64,000 nt of DNA from positions 1-64,000 of the forward strand of contig NZ_CP013264.1 in NCBI RefSeq assembly GCF_001456115.1, written 5' to 3'. Below, one piece after another: positions 9,247 to 17,781 of this stretch (positions are counted from its first letter, which is position 1; each line of letters starts with the position of its first letter). A program made the translations under genes and the position numbers. The notes beneath the pieces are model-generated. The model was not told the DNA's origin. It did not search any database and saw only the letters and a list, made by a program, of their open reading frames with translations. This DNA comes from Sphingobium baderi (GTDB lineage: Bacteria > Pseudomonadota > Alphaproteobacteria > Sphingomonadales > Sphingomonadaceae).

Positions 9247-9599
9247 GGATCATCGTTGCCTGCGCGGATTCAGAGCGGTTGCGCGCCGCCCTGGTGACGG
9301 CATCGGCGCAGGCGGCGCTGGGCGGCAAGGCAGCGGTATTCCTGCAACTCGACGCCGTGGCCCTGCTGCGCGCGCCCATCGCGGCCCGCCTGGACGACGC
9401 GCATGAAGCGGCGGGTCTGCCGACGCTGGCGCTGCTGCTGGAGGACGCGGTCGCTTTAGGCGTCGCGCTCTTCGCCTGCCAGAGCGGATTGGCGCTGTCG
9501 AACTTGTCCGCGAGCGACCTGCCCAAAGGCGTGGAGATGAGCGGCCCGGTCGCTTTCCTGCAACAGACCAGCGACGACGCCCGCCTCCTGTTCGCCTGA
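9234..9599 (+). CDS. DsrE-like small protein (putative)
   Basis: 121 residues from a GTG at 9234 that lies 13 bases inside the preceding adenylyltransferase gene. The pattern (RIIVACAD near the N-terminus, alternating Ala-rich strands and helices, LEDAVALGVALFACQSG in the middle) resembles the DsrE/DsrF sulfur-relay fold. A Cys sits in FACQSG, near where DsrE proteins carry theirs. Its place after a sulfur-carrier adenylyltransferase suggests sulfur handling, but this is inference. It is the last gene of the ubiE-led chain. Confidence 0.65.
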   Translation: MRELRIIVACADSERLRAALVTASAQAALGGKAAVFLQLDAVALLRAPIAARLDDAHEAAGLPTLALLLEDAVALGVALFACQSGLALSNLSASDLPKGVEMSGPVAFLQQTSDDARLLFA

Positions 9600-9618
9600 C
9601 CCAGGCACAGCCCTTCTA

Positions 9619-9645
9619 TTGACAGGCGGGATGGCCCATTTAAGG
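9619..9645 (+). promoter_or_regulatory. Possible thrS promoter
   Basis: A perfect TTGACA at 9619-9624 lies about 70 bases before thrS. The -10 about 15-17 bases downstream is poor (TTAAGG or nearby), so this is only a candidate. Confidence 0.35.
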
Positions 9646-9691
9646 GGAAGGCGCGGCCTTTGCGCCCATCCACATAAATGAAAGTCATCCC

Positions 9692-11692
9692 GTGTCCGCC
9701 ATGCTCAAGATCACCCTGCCCGATGGTTCCGTGCGCGAAGTCGCGCCCGGCACTACCCCGGCGGACATTGCGGCGGCGATCGGGCCGGGCCTGGCCAAGG
9801 CCGCCATCGCGGCGCGGGTCGATGGCGAGCTGCGCGACATCACGCGCCCGCTGGAGGCAGACGCTGCGCTCGCGCTAGTGACAGCGAAGGATGAAGCCGA
9901 CGCGCTGGAACTGGCGCGTCACGACTTCGCGCATCTGCTGGCCGAAGCGGTGCAGGAACTGTTCCCCGGCACGCAGATCACTTTTGGACCCGCGACCGAG
10001 GACGGCTTTTACTACGACTTCGCGCCCGATCCGAAGCGCGGACCCTTCACCGAGGAAGACCTGCCCGTCATCGAGGAAAAGATGCGGGAACTCATCCGCG
10101 CCGACAAGCCGCTGCGCCGCGAAGTGTGGCGCCGCGAGGATCTGATCGCGCGCTGGCAGGCGGAGGGGGAGACGTTCAAGGCGCAGTGGGCCGCAGAACT
10201 GCCCGAGGGCGAGGAACTGACGGTCTACTGGTCGGGCAATGACTGGCTCGACATGTGCCGGGGGCCGCACCTCGCCTCGACGGGAAAACTCGACCCGCAG
10301 GCGTTCAAGCTGACCCGCGTGTCGGGCGCTTACTGGCGCGGCGATCAGAAGAACGCGATGCTTTCGCGCATCTACGGCACCGGCTGGCTCAACAGGAAAC
10401 AGCTCGACGCGCATCTTCACATGCTGGAGGAAGCGGGCAAGCGCGACCATCGCAAGCTGGGCGCGGAAATGGACCTGTTTCACCTCCAGGCCGAAGCGCA
10501 TGGCTCCGTCTTCTGGCACGCCAAGGGCTATATCATCTGGCGGCAACTGGAATCCTACCTGCGCCGCCGGCTCGACGCGGCAGGCTACCAAGAAGTGAAG
10601 ACGCCGCAGATCATGGACGCCCGCCAGTGGGAGCAATCCGGCCACTGGGGCAAATATCGCGAGAATATGTTCGTCATCCCCGACGAGGTGCCGAACACCG
10701 AGGATGAAGGTCCGGTCGTATCGCATGACGCGGCATGGATGGCGCTTAAGCCCATGAACTGTCCCGCGCATGTCCTGATCTTCCGCCAAGGGATCAAGAG
10801 CTATCGCGATCTGCCGCTCCGCATGGCGGAAATGGGCTGCTGCCATCGCAACGAACCGCATGGCGCGCTGCACGGCCTGATGCGCGTGCGCCAGTTCACG
10901 CAGGACGACGCGCATATCTTTTGCCGCGAAGACCAGCTGGTGAGCGAGGTCGCGCAATTCTGCGACCTGCTGGATGTGGTATATAAGGATCTGGGCTTCG
11001 CGGACTATGCCATCAAGCTGGCGCTCCGCCCGGAAAAGCGGTTCGGCACCGACGAAATGTGGGACTGGTCCGAACAGTCGCTGCGCGATGCCGTCGCCGC
11101 GACGGGCCGCAACACGGCCGAATGGGGATGGGAAGAATTACCGGGCGAAGGCGCCTTCTACGCGCCCAAGCTGGAGTTCCACCTGACCGACGCGATCGGG
11201 CGGACGTGGCAGGTCGGCACGATCCAGACCGACACGGTGCTGCCCGAACGACTCGACGCCAGCTATGTGGGCGAGGACGGCGAACGGCACCGGCCGGTGA
11301 TGCTCCACAGGGCGATCCTGGGCAGCTATGAACGCTTCATCGGCATATTGATCGAACATTATGCGGGCAAATTTCCGCTCTGGCTCGCCCCTGTTCAGGC
11401 GGTCGTGGCGACCATCGTATCGGATGCGGACCCGTATGCACAGGAAGTTGTCGAGAAGCTCCGTGCCGCCGGAATCCGCACCGAAGCGGACGTACGGAAC
11501 GAGAAGATCAACTACAAGGTGCGCGAGCATAGCCTTGCAAAAGTGCCCAATCTGCTGGTCGTCGGAAGGCGCGAGGCGGAGGAAGGCACGGTGGCGCTGC
11601 GCGAACTGGGCAAGGAAGGGCAGTCCGTCCTTTCACTGGACGATATCATCGCCCGACTTGCAAAAGAGGCGCTGGCTCCCGATATGCGGTGA
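9692..11692 (+). CDS. thrS: Threonyl-tRNA synthetase
   Basis: 666 residues. The N-terminal TGS domain (about 1-65) is followed by the editing domain ([11 protein letters not shown]) and the class II core. The core has zinc-ligand motif MNCPAH, motif 2 [18 protein letters not shown] with TQDDAHIFC, and a C-terminal anticodon-binding domain. It charges tRNA-Thr and edits mischarged Ser-tRNA. The GTG at 9692 is chosen because GAAAG sits about 7 bases upstream; an ATG at 9701 is the alternative. infC follows. Confidence 0.97.
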   Translation: MSAMLKITLPDGSVREVAPGTTPADIAAAIGPGLAKAAIAARVDGELRDITRPLEADAALALVTAKDEADALELARHDFAHLLAEAVQELFPGTQITFGPATEDGFYYDFAPDPKRGPFTEEDLPVIEEKMRELIRADKPLRREVWRREDLIARWQAEGETFKAQWAAELPEGEELTVYWSGNDWLDMCRGPHLASTGKLDPQAFKLTRVSGAYWRGDQKNAMLSRIYGTGWLNRKQLDAHLHMLEEAGKRDHRKLGAEMDLFHLQAEAHGSVFWHAKGYIIWRQLESYLRRRLDAAGYQEVKTPQIMDARQWEQSGHWGKYRENMFVIPDEVPNTEDEGPVVSHDAAWMALKPMNCPAHVLIFRQGIKSYRDLPLRMAEMGCCHRNEPHGALHGLMRVRQFTQDDAHIFCREDQLVSEVAQFCDLLDVVYKDLGFADYAIKLALRPEKRFGTDEMWDWSEQSLRDAVAATGRNTAEWGWEELPGEGAFYAPKLEFHLTDAIGRTWQVGTIQTDTVLPERLDASYVGEDGERHRPVMLHRAILGSYERFIGILIEHYAGKFPLWLAPVQAVVATIVSDADPYAQEVVEKLRAAGIRTEADVRNEKINYKVREHSLAKVPNLLVVGRREAEEGTVALRELGKEGQSVLSLDDIIARLAKEALAPDMR

Positions 11693-11715
11693 GGCTGCCA
11701 TGTCACAGAGGGACC

Positions 11716-11740
11716 GGCAATCCGCAACTGCGGACTTGCC
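11716..11740 (+). terminator. Hairpin between thrS and infC
   Basis: GGCAA and CCGC pair with GCGG and TTGCC with a one-base bulge. No strong T tract follows, so it may be a weak terminator of thrS or a leader structure of infC. Confidence 0.35.
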
Positions 11741-11807
11741 GCCCCTTTCGGCTTTGCGCTAAAGGCGCATCCACCGACATTTTTGAACGACCATAGGAGA
11801 TACCGCT

Positions 11808-12353
11808 ATACGTCCCCCAATGATGCGCCGTCCAATGGCGCCGCCGCCGAAGTCCGGTCCCCGTTATAATGAGTTCATCACCGTGCCCAAGGTGCGGGTG
11901 ATCGACGACGAAGGCGAAAATCTGGGCGTGATGTTGACGCAGGAGGCGATGGAGCGCGCTTACGAGATCGGGCTGGACCTGGTCGAAGTGTCGCCGACAG
12001 CCGATCCGCCGGTCTGCAAGTTTCTGGACATCGGCAAGTTCAAATACGAAGCGCAGAAAAAGGCGAATATCGCCCGCAAGACGCAGCGGACGCAGGAACT
12101 CAAAGAGATCAAGATGCGTCCCAACATCGACGATCATGACTATGATACGAAGATGAAGAAGGTGCATGATTTCATTGGCGATGGCGACAAGGTGAAGATC
12201 ACCCTGCGCTTTCGGGGCCGCGAATTGTCGCACCAGCAGCTCGGCATGCAGTTGCTTCAGCGCGTTGCTGAGAATGTGGCGGAGATCGCCAAGGTCGAAG
12301 CCTATCCCCGCATGGAAGGCCGCCAGATGCTGATGGTGCTCGCACCGAAATAA
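11808..12353 (+). CDS. infC: Translation initiation factor IF-3 (probable ATA start)
   Basis: 181 residues if started at ATA (11808-11810), 177 from the ATG at 11820. The Shine-Dalgarno-like AGGAGA (11795-11800) lies 7 bases from the ATA but 19 from the ATG, so the rare codon is favoured. Rare start codons in infC are known to allow IF-3 to repress its own translation. The N-domain starts GPRYNEFI and the C-domain includes [12 protein letters not shown] and [11 protein letters not shown], typical of IF-3, which controls start-codon fidelity and 30S recycling. Confidence 0.95.
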   Translation: MRPPMMRRPMAPPPKSGPRYNEFITVPKVRVIDDEGENLGVMLTQEAMERAYEIGLDLVEVSPTADPPVCKFLDIGKFKYEAQKKANIARKTQRTQELKEIKMRPNIDDHDYDTKMKKVHDFIGDGDKVKITLRFRGRELSHQQLGMQLLQRVAENVAEIAKVEAYPRMEGRQMLMVLAPK

Positions 12354-12385
12354 GCGCGGCTGCTCGCAAAGCGACACAAGCAAAT

Positions 12386-12423
12386 GGGCGGAGTCTGGCG
12401 ACAGGCTTCGCCCGATGCTTTTG
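12386..12423 (+). terminator. Terminator of infC
   Basis: A 12-bp stem (12386-12397 with 12402-12413, two positions as G-U pairs) with a GCGA tetraloop lies 33 bases after the infC stop and is followed by GATGCTTTT. It also lies between convergent infC and msrA. Confidence 0.6.
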
Positions 12424-12455
12424 GAGGTCCGGCCAGATTGACCCTACCCGCCGAA

Positions 12456-13127
12456 TCAGGCCGAAGGCTTGTCTCGATAGAGTGCCGGGAACATCGCCTT
12501 GAGCGCCGCCACCTTGGACGCATCCCAGCGCAATATATAGGGATGGCGTGGGTTGCGGCGCATGAAATCCTGATGATAGCTGTCGGCATCCTGAAAGCCG
12601 GTGAAACGCTCCACCCGCGTCACGATGGGGTCGCGCCACAACCCTGCCTTGCCTAATTGGATCAGATAGGCGTCCGCTGCCTTCACCTGCTCCGCGTTCA
12701 ACGGGAAGAGCGCACTGCGATATTGGGTGCCGCGGTCCGGTCCTTGGGCATTGAGCGTCGTCGGGTCCGCGATCACAGAGAAGAATATCCGCAGCAGCGC
12801 GCCATAGCTTACCAGCTTTGGATCATAGGTGACGCGCACCGCTTCGGCATAGCCGGTATCGCCCTCGCTCACCCGCTCATAGTCCACCTTGCGCCCGCGC
12901 GGTCCGCCCGCGAAACCCGAAACGGCGAGGTGAACGCCTTTCACATGAGAAAACACGCCCTCCACGCCCCAAAAGCAACCGCCCGCAAAAACAGCGGTTT
13001 CCAGTTTCCGGCCGGGCGACGCATCGACCGCCGGAACAGGCGCCAGCACCGGCCTTTCGGCGCGCAGGGGAGAAGCGGCGGTCAGCGCCGCGACAAGAGC
13101 AAGAAAGATGCCGTCAGCGCGTCGCAT
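12456..13127 (-). CDS. msrA: Peptide methionine-S-sulfoxide reductase, exported one-Cys type
   Basis: 223 residues. A signal peptide (about 1-23, ending PLRA) precedes the MsrA domain. The catalytic GGCFWGVE motif is present, followed by GDTGYAEAVRV and GTQYRSALF as in the family. The only Cys in the whole protein is the catalytic one: the usual C-terminal resolving Cys is absent, so reduction must use a different route (inference). The protein is probably periplasmic and repairs oxidised Met. The start overlaps the 3' end of the upstream 50-residue gene. Confidence 0.9.
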   Translation of the reverse strand: MRRADGIFLALVAALTAASPLRAERPVLAPVPAVDASPGRKLETAVFAGGCFWGVEGVFSHVKGVHLAVSGFAGGPRGRKVDYERVSEGDTGYAEAVRVTYDPKLVSYGALLRIFFSVIADPTTLNAQGPDRGTQYRSALFPLNAEQVKAADAYLIQLGKAGLWRDPIVTRVERFTGFQDADSYHQDFMRRNPRHPYILRWDASKVAALKAMFPALYRDKPSA

Positions 13128-13266
13128 AATCCGCCGCCGGCGCGGCGATGGCGGACGGCGCGATCATTGACGGTTCTTCCTGATGAAAGGCAAACATGCC
13201 GATGGCGCCAAGGACGAATCCCCCCAAGAAGCGGAAGAACAGGTCGGATTTCAAAAATGCCTTCAT
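13114..13266 (-). CDS. Small membrane protein upstream of msrA
   Basis: 50 residues, starting MKAFLKSDLFFRFLGG. One hydrophobic segment (about 10-26) is followed by a Pro/Ala-rich tail. It ends 14 bases inside msrA, so the two are probably co-transcribed. A start further upstream (13341) would add an Arg-rich stretch unlike a membrane protein. I recognise no domain; single-pass small proteins of this kind are common in sphingomonads. Confidence 0.6.
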   Translation of the reverse strand: MKAFLKSDLFFRFLGGFVLGAIGMFAFHQEEPSMIAPSAIAAPAADYATR

Positions 13267-13338
13267 GGGCGTCTTGTCCTCGCGCCGCCTGCGGCCCAAT
13301 GGGCAGAGCGGCTTTGCAATAAAGTTCGCCTTCGCCGC

Positions 13339-13363
13339 CACTCATAAACTTTGTCGATGAGTG
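13339..13363. promoter_or_regulatory. Inverted repeat upstream of the small gene/msrA unit
   Basis: CACTCAT and ATGAGTG form a perfect 7-bp inverted repeat with an 11-base spacer, 73 bases before the 50-residue gene. It could be an operator or a leader hairpin. Confidence 0.3.
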
Positions 13364-13443
13364 CTCGATGAACACCCGTCAGAAAGCGATCGGTAGCGGC
13401 AAGGCGGAAACAGGTTTCGGTTCGAAACGGGATATAGAAACCG

Positions 13444-13468
13444 CCGCGCCAATCGCAAGACGGCGCGG
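13444..13468 (-). terminator. Possible terminator of the aminotransferase gene
   Basis: A perfect 7-bp stem CCGCGCC/GGCGCGG lies 30 bases past the stop on the minus strand. The following T tract is short (TTT). Confidence 0.35.
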
Positions 13469-13497
13469 CAGGAAAAAGACCGTTTCCGCTTTCGCGC

Positions 13498-14700
13498 CTA
13501 TTTGAGCGCGGCGCAGGCTTCCTGGATGCGGATGCAGGCGGTTTTCAGCACTTCGTCCGAGGTCGCATAGCTGATGCGAAAAGCAGGCGAGAGGCCGAAG
13601 GCCGCGCCATGCACCGCGGCAACCCGCGCTTCATCGAGGAAGTAGCCGATCAGCGTTTCGTCGCTGTCGATCACCTGCCCCTTGGGCGTCGTCTTGCCGA
13701 TCAGGCCACTGGCGTCGGGATAGACATAGAAAGCGCCTTCGGGCGTCGGGCAATCGAGGCCCGGCGCGTCGTTCAGCATGGCGACCACCATGTCGCGGCG
13801 CTTTTTGAACGCTGAATTGCGTTCTTCGAGAAAGTCCTGATCACCGGTCAGCGCGGCGACGGCGGCGGCCTGGCTGATCGAGCAGGGGTTGGAGGTGGAT
13901 TGCGATTGCAGCTTGCCCATCGCCTTGATGATCCATTCCGGGCCGCCCGCGAAACCGATGCGCCAGCCGGTCATGGAAAAGGCCTTGGAACAGCCGTTGA
14001 CCGTCAAGGTGCGATCGTAAAGCTCCGGACACACCTGCGCGATGGTGGCAAAGGGCGTGGGCGCATACCAGACATGCTCATACATGTCGTCGGTCATCAC
14101 CATCACATGGGGATAGCGCAGCAGCACATCGCCCAGCGCCTTCAATTCCGCCGCCGAATATGCCGCACCCGACGGGTTGGAGGGCGAGTTCAGGAGCACC
14201 CACTTGGTCCGGGGCGTGATCGCGGCCTCAAGCTGGGCGGCGGTGATCTTGTAGCCTTGACTGGCGGGACCCTCGATAAAAACCGGCGTGCCCCCCGCAA
14301 AGTTCACGATGTCGGGATAGCTGACCCAATAGGGCGCGGGGATGATGACTTCATCGCCCGCATCGACGGTCGCGACCAACGCGTTGAACAAGGTGTGCTT
14401 GCCGCCGGAGTTCACGCTGATCTGGCTGCGCTTGTAGACGAGGCCATTATCGCGCTTGAACTTGAAGGCGACCGCTTCCTTGAGATCGGCGGTGCCGTCC
14501 ACATCGGTATAGCGAGTGAGGTTGTTGCGAATCGCCGCAATCCCCGCTTCCTTGACGAAATCGGGCGTGTCGAAATCCGGCTCGCCCGCCGACAGGCCGA
14601 TCACGTCCACGCCTTCGGCTTTCAGCGCGTTGACCCGCGCGCTCATGGCGAGCGTGGCGGAAGGCTGGATACGGCCAAGGGCGGCGGAAGTCTGGCTCAT
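13498..14700 (-). CDS. aatA: Class I aminotransferase, aspartate aminotransferase type (AatA-like)
   Basis: 400 residues, the usual length of the bacterial 1-gamma aspartate aminotransferases. The PLP Lys lies in NGCSKAFSMTGWRIGF, the cofactor Asn in LNSPSNPSGA, and the substrate Arg in FRISYATSDE. It interconverts aspartate/oxaloacetate and glutamate/2-oxoglutarate; some members also accept prephenate. The gene stands alone, followed by a weak hairpin. Confidence 0.9.
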   Translation of the reverse strand: MSQTSAALGRIQPSATLAMSARVNALKAEGVDVIGLSAGEPDFDTPDFVKEAGIAAIRNNLTRYTDVDGTADLKEAVAFKFKRDNGLVYKRSQISVNSGGKHTLFNALVATVDAGDEVIIPAPYWVSYPDIVNFAGGTPVFIEGPASQGYKITAAQLEAAITPRTKWVLLNSPSNPSGAAYSAAELKALGDVLLRYPHVMVMTDDMYEHVWYAPTPFATIAQVCPELYDRTLTVNGCSKAFSMTGWRIGFAGGPEWIIKAMGKLQSQSTSNPCSISQAAAVAALTGDQDFLEERNSAFKKRRDMVVAMLNDAPGLDCPTPEGAFYVYPDASGLIGKTTPKGQVIDSDETLIGYFLDEARVAAVHGAAFGLSPAFRISYATSDEVLKTACIRIQEACAALK

Positions 14701-14810
14701 GACGACAATCTTTCTGAAGAATCCCCAAGGTCCGCGAGAAGGCGGACGCCGCGTCCCTTAGTCCGCAACGGACGCAGGGGCAACCATGTGTTGCCGCCCC
14801 GGCGCGAAAG

Positions 14811-15443
14811 CTATCGCGCCAGCGAAGCGGCCACCATGCCGCGCGCCGCATTGCCGATGAAAAAGCCGCCCTCCAGATCGTGCGGGCGCAGATCCGCCTC
14901 TACCGCTTCCCCCATGTCGATCAAGCTTTGGCGCAGGATTCCGGGAAGCAGCCCGCGCCGCAGGGGCGGCGTCACCAGCTTGTCGCCGCGCTCCACGAAG
15001 ATGGTGGAAAAACAGCCTTCGGTAAGGAAGCCCTGAGCATCGGTCATCAGCACTTCAAAGGTGCCGCCGCGGCGGAGCGCATCGCGATAGATCGAACGGT
15101 CGGTCGTCTTATGCCGCAGACGCAAATCCTCGGCGGTCGCGTCGCGGGAAACGATGGCCACATGCATGATCGCTTCCGGCCATGTGCGATAACCGCGCAC
15201 CTCGATCGCGATCGAGCCCCGGCGCGATGCCAGCAGGCGCAGGCGGCTTTTCTCACGCAGGCGGAAAGTCGCGGCCTGAAGCTCGTTACGCACTTCATGC
15301 CGGTCGAAAACGAAGCCGAGCGCCTCCGCGCTGGCCTTCATCCTTTCCAGATGCAGTTCCAGCAGCCTGATGCCTTCGACCGGATCGAAAGCCATGGTTT
15401 CCAAAAGGTCGAAGCGTTCGTCAGCCAATGCCATTGCACCCAT
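14811..15443 (-). CDS. pabC: Class IV aminotransferase, PabC-like aminodeoxychorismate lyase
   Basis: 210 residues, somewhat shorter than E. coli PabC. The PLP Lys is in RLRHKTTDRSIYRD and the fold-IV signature LTEGCFSTIF with the later LPGILRQSL is clear. It starts 25 bases after the pabB stop, so the pair should be one unit making 4-aminobenzoate from chorismate for folate synthesis. In several bacteria these two are fused into one protein; here they are separate but adjacent. Confidence 0.85.
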   Translation of the reverse strand: MGAMALADERFDLLETMAFDPVEGIRLLELHLERMKASAEALGFVFDRHEVRNELQAATFRLREKSRLRLLASRRGSIAIEVRGYRTWPEAIMHVAIVSRDATAEDLRLRHKTTDRSIYRDALRRGGTFEVLMTDAQGFLTEGCFSTIFVERGDKLVTPPLRRGLLPGILRQSLIDMGEAVEADLRPHDLEGGFFIGNAARGMVAASLAR

Positions 15444-15468
15444 TGCAAAGCCTCACAAACGAGAGAAG

Positions 15469-16650
15469 TCAAGTATCGGCAAGAAACCGCCCCTTGGCCA
15501 GGCATTCCGCCCATTCCGACGCCGCGTCGGAATCCGCCACAATCCCAGACCCAAGGCCCAGACGGCCCAAGGCGCTGCCCTTTTCGACGCAAATGGTCCG
15601 TATGGCAACATTGAAGGCGGCGTCCCCTTCCGGGTCGATCCAGCCCATCGCGCCCGTATAGACGCCCCGGGCAAAGGGTTCGATGGCGTCGATGACCTCC
15701 ATCGCCCGCACCTTGGGTGCCCCGGTGACGGAGCCGCAGGGGAAGAGGATACGCAGCACGTCCACGGGCGACAGGCCCGGCAGAACGCGAGAGCGCACGG
15801 TGGACACCATCTGATGCACGGTGGGGAAGGTTTCGACATGGAAAAGTTCGGGCACGGTGACGGTGCCCGCCCGCGACACGCGCGACAGATCGTTGCGGAG
15901 CAGGTCCACGATCATGAGGTTTTCGGCGCGCTGCTTCGCGTCATTTTCCAGCCATCGCGCCAGCGCCGCGTCACGAGCCGGATCGGCATCGCGCGGGGCG
16001 GTGCCCTTCATGGGCCGCGCCGTCAGCTGTCCGCGAACCTGCGTGAAGAACAGTTCGGGGGAGAAGGACAGGATATCGTGCCCGCCCGTGCGAATAACGC
16101 CGCCATAGCCCGCCGCGGCGCGGGGACGGACGGCGGCATAGAAGGCCATGAGATCGCCGGGAAGGGTCACGTCGCAGGGGAAGGTCAGGTTCGCCTGATA
16201 GATATCGCCGGCCCGGATATAGTCCTGCACACGCTCGAAGGCTTGACGATAAGCCGCTTCATCGATCAGGGGCCGGGGCGCCGCCATCGTGCCGGGCGAC
16301 GGGGGAGGCAACAGATCCGCCAATTCGTTCGGGGCGATCAGGCGGCATCCCTCGAAAAGACCGAACCACAGCAAAGGCGGTGCGCCCGGCTGTGCTTTCT
16401 CCACCTGACGCAGGCCGATGGCGTGCAGGCGGTCTTCCAGCGCCAGCCCGGCTTCGTAGCTCAGGAACCCGGCGGCATGAAGGCCCTGCTCCTGCGCCTG
16501 CGCCAGACGGTCCAGCGCGGGTTGCACCTCAGCCTGATGCCGCGCCACGATTGTCGCCACCGGGTCGCGATAGAGCCGCGCCGGAGCGGCGTTATGCGCG
16601 CGCGCATCGTCGAACAAGGCAAAGACTTCAGAAGGTCCAGGCAAGCGCAT
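15469..16650 (-). CDS. pabB: Aminodeoxychorismate synthase component I
   Basis: 393 residues. The chorismate-binding domain occupies the C-terminal two thirds, with DIYQANLTF, the MKGTAPRD loop, ENLMIVDLLRNDL and the GSVTGAPKVRAME signature. It converts chorismate with ammonia or glutamine to 4-amino-4-deoxychorismate. No glutamine amidotransferase subunit (pabA) is in the window. It is followed directly by pabC. Confidence 0.92.
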   Translation of the reverse strand: MRLPGPSEVFALFDDARAHNAAPARLYRDPVATIVARHQAEVQPALDRLAQAQEQGLHAAGFLSYEAGLALEDRLHAIGLRQVEKAQPGAPPLLWFGLFEGCRLIAPNELADLLPPPSPGTMAAPRPLIDEAAYRQAFERVQDYIRAGDIYQANLTFPCDVTLPGDLMAFYAAVRPRAAAGYGGVIRTGGHDILSFSPELFFTQVRGQLTARPMKGTAPRDADPARDAALARWLENDAKQRAENLMIVDLLRNDLSRVSRAGTVTVPELFHVETFPTVHQMVSTVRSRVLPGLSPVDVLRILFPCGSVTGAPKVRAMEVIDAIEPFARGVYTGAMGWIDPEGDAAFNVAIRTICVEKGSALGRLGLGSGIVADSDAASEWAECLAKGRFLADT

Positions 16651-16757
16651 AGCGCCCTCTTAACAGGCTTTGGCCAGCGCGGAAGGCGTTAGCGCCAGGG
16701 AAGGAACCGAAGATTCCTTCGTTGCCGCGCAAAACGAATCAGCCTAGCGGAACGGGC

Positions 16758-17141
16758 ATGACCGACAGACAGCCATCGCGGCCGACCGACCGCCCTTTCG
16801 GCCCCGCTTTCGCGCTCGCCATAAGGGGGCGCTGTCCCGCCTGCGGTGAAGGCCGGATGTTCGCGGGCTATCTCAAGCCGGTCCATAGCTGCAGCCATTG
16901 CGGCCAGCGTTGGGACGTGCATCAGGCCGATGATTTCCCGGCCTATATCGTCATCCTGCTGCTGGGTCACATATTGGTGCCGCTGATGATAGAAGTGAAC
17001 GCCGCCTTTTCCATTCCACTGGGATGGCAGGCAGTGATCTGGCCCGGCCTGGCGATCATCCTGTGCACTTTGCTGATCCAACCGGCCAAAGCGGCGGTCA
17101 TCGCATTCCAGTGGACGCGAAGGATGCACGGCTTCGCATGA
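16758..17141 (+). CDS. DUF983 membrane protein with zinc ribbon
   Basis: 127 residues from the ATG at 16758. The N-terminal half has two CxxC pairs (CPAC and CSHC), a likely zinc ribbon. Two hydrophobic segments (about 66-88 and 92-112) follow, joined by a short loop. This is the DUF983 layout; no function is established. It is divergent from pabB and converges on the thioesterase gene with only 10 bases between them. Confidence 0.8.
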   Translation: MTDRQPSRPTDRPFGPAFALAIRGRCPACGEGRMFAGYLKPVHSCSHCGQRWDVHQADDFPAYIVILLLGHILVPLMIEVNAAFSIPLGWQAVIWPGLAIILCTLLIQPAKAAVIAFQWTRRMHGFA

Positions 17142-17151
17142 TGGCGTGCGG

Positions 17152-17589
17152 TCAGTCCGGCTGACGCAGGAAATTCCGCTCCATCGCTTCACGCAGCGTT
17201 CCGTCGATCACGCGACGTCCTTCCGGGCCATGGGTGACGACGGTGGTGTCGCAGGTGGCGACGCAGACGCCCTTCTGGAATCCGGCGGAGCTGATGGTCC
17301 AGCTCGTGCGGCCGATATGGCCGATGGCGCAATGGACATCGAAGGGATAGGGGAAATGCGCTTCCTCGATGAAGCTCAGGGAAACGGCGGCGACCAGCCA
17401 GCGCACGCCCTGTTCCTGCGGATGGCGGCCCAGATGATGGTGAAACCGGATGCGCGCGGTTTCGAATATCCCCGATATCGCCACATTGTTGATGTGGCCC
17501 ATCGTGTCGATGTCCTGGAAGCGTGTATCGATGCTGGTAACGAAATTATAGGCGTCGGGACTGAAACGCCAGGAATCGGGTTTTGCCAT
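17152..17589 (-). CDS. Hot-dog fold acyl-CoA thioesterase (4HBT family)
   Basis: 145 residues. The 4HBT signature is seen as RFQDIDTMGHINNVAISG, where the Asp before the Met-Gly-His is the usual catalytic acid, followed by a long helix and strands ending in IDGTLREAMER. Such proteins hydrolyse acyl-CoA thioesters in the cytoplasm; the chain length is not predictable here. It is divergent from the cytochrome b561-YceI gene. Confidence 0.85.
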   Translation of the reverse strand: MAKPDSWRFSPDAYNFVTSIDTRFQDIDTMGHINNVAISGIFETARIRFHHHLGRHPQEQGVRWLVAAVSLSFIEEAHFPYPFDVHCAIGHIGRTSWTISSAGFQKGVCVATCDTTVVTHGPEGRRVIDGTLREAMERNFLRQPD

Positions 17590-17781
17590 CTGCTGCTTTC
17601 CGCTGCGTGATCCTTTTCGTCATACTCGCGCAAGCCGCCGATGCAATCGCGACACGCGCATTATTACGGAAACTGCGGCCTTTTTAACACAGGGGAGGGC
17701 CACGCCCTGTTTTCGCACGGGATGGTGGACTTCGCGGCTGGGGCTTTCTAGCCTGCGCTTCCCTTTGCCCGGAGCGTGCCG

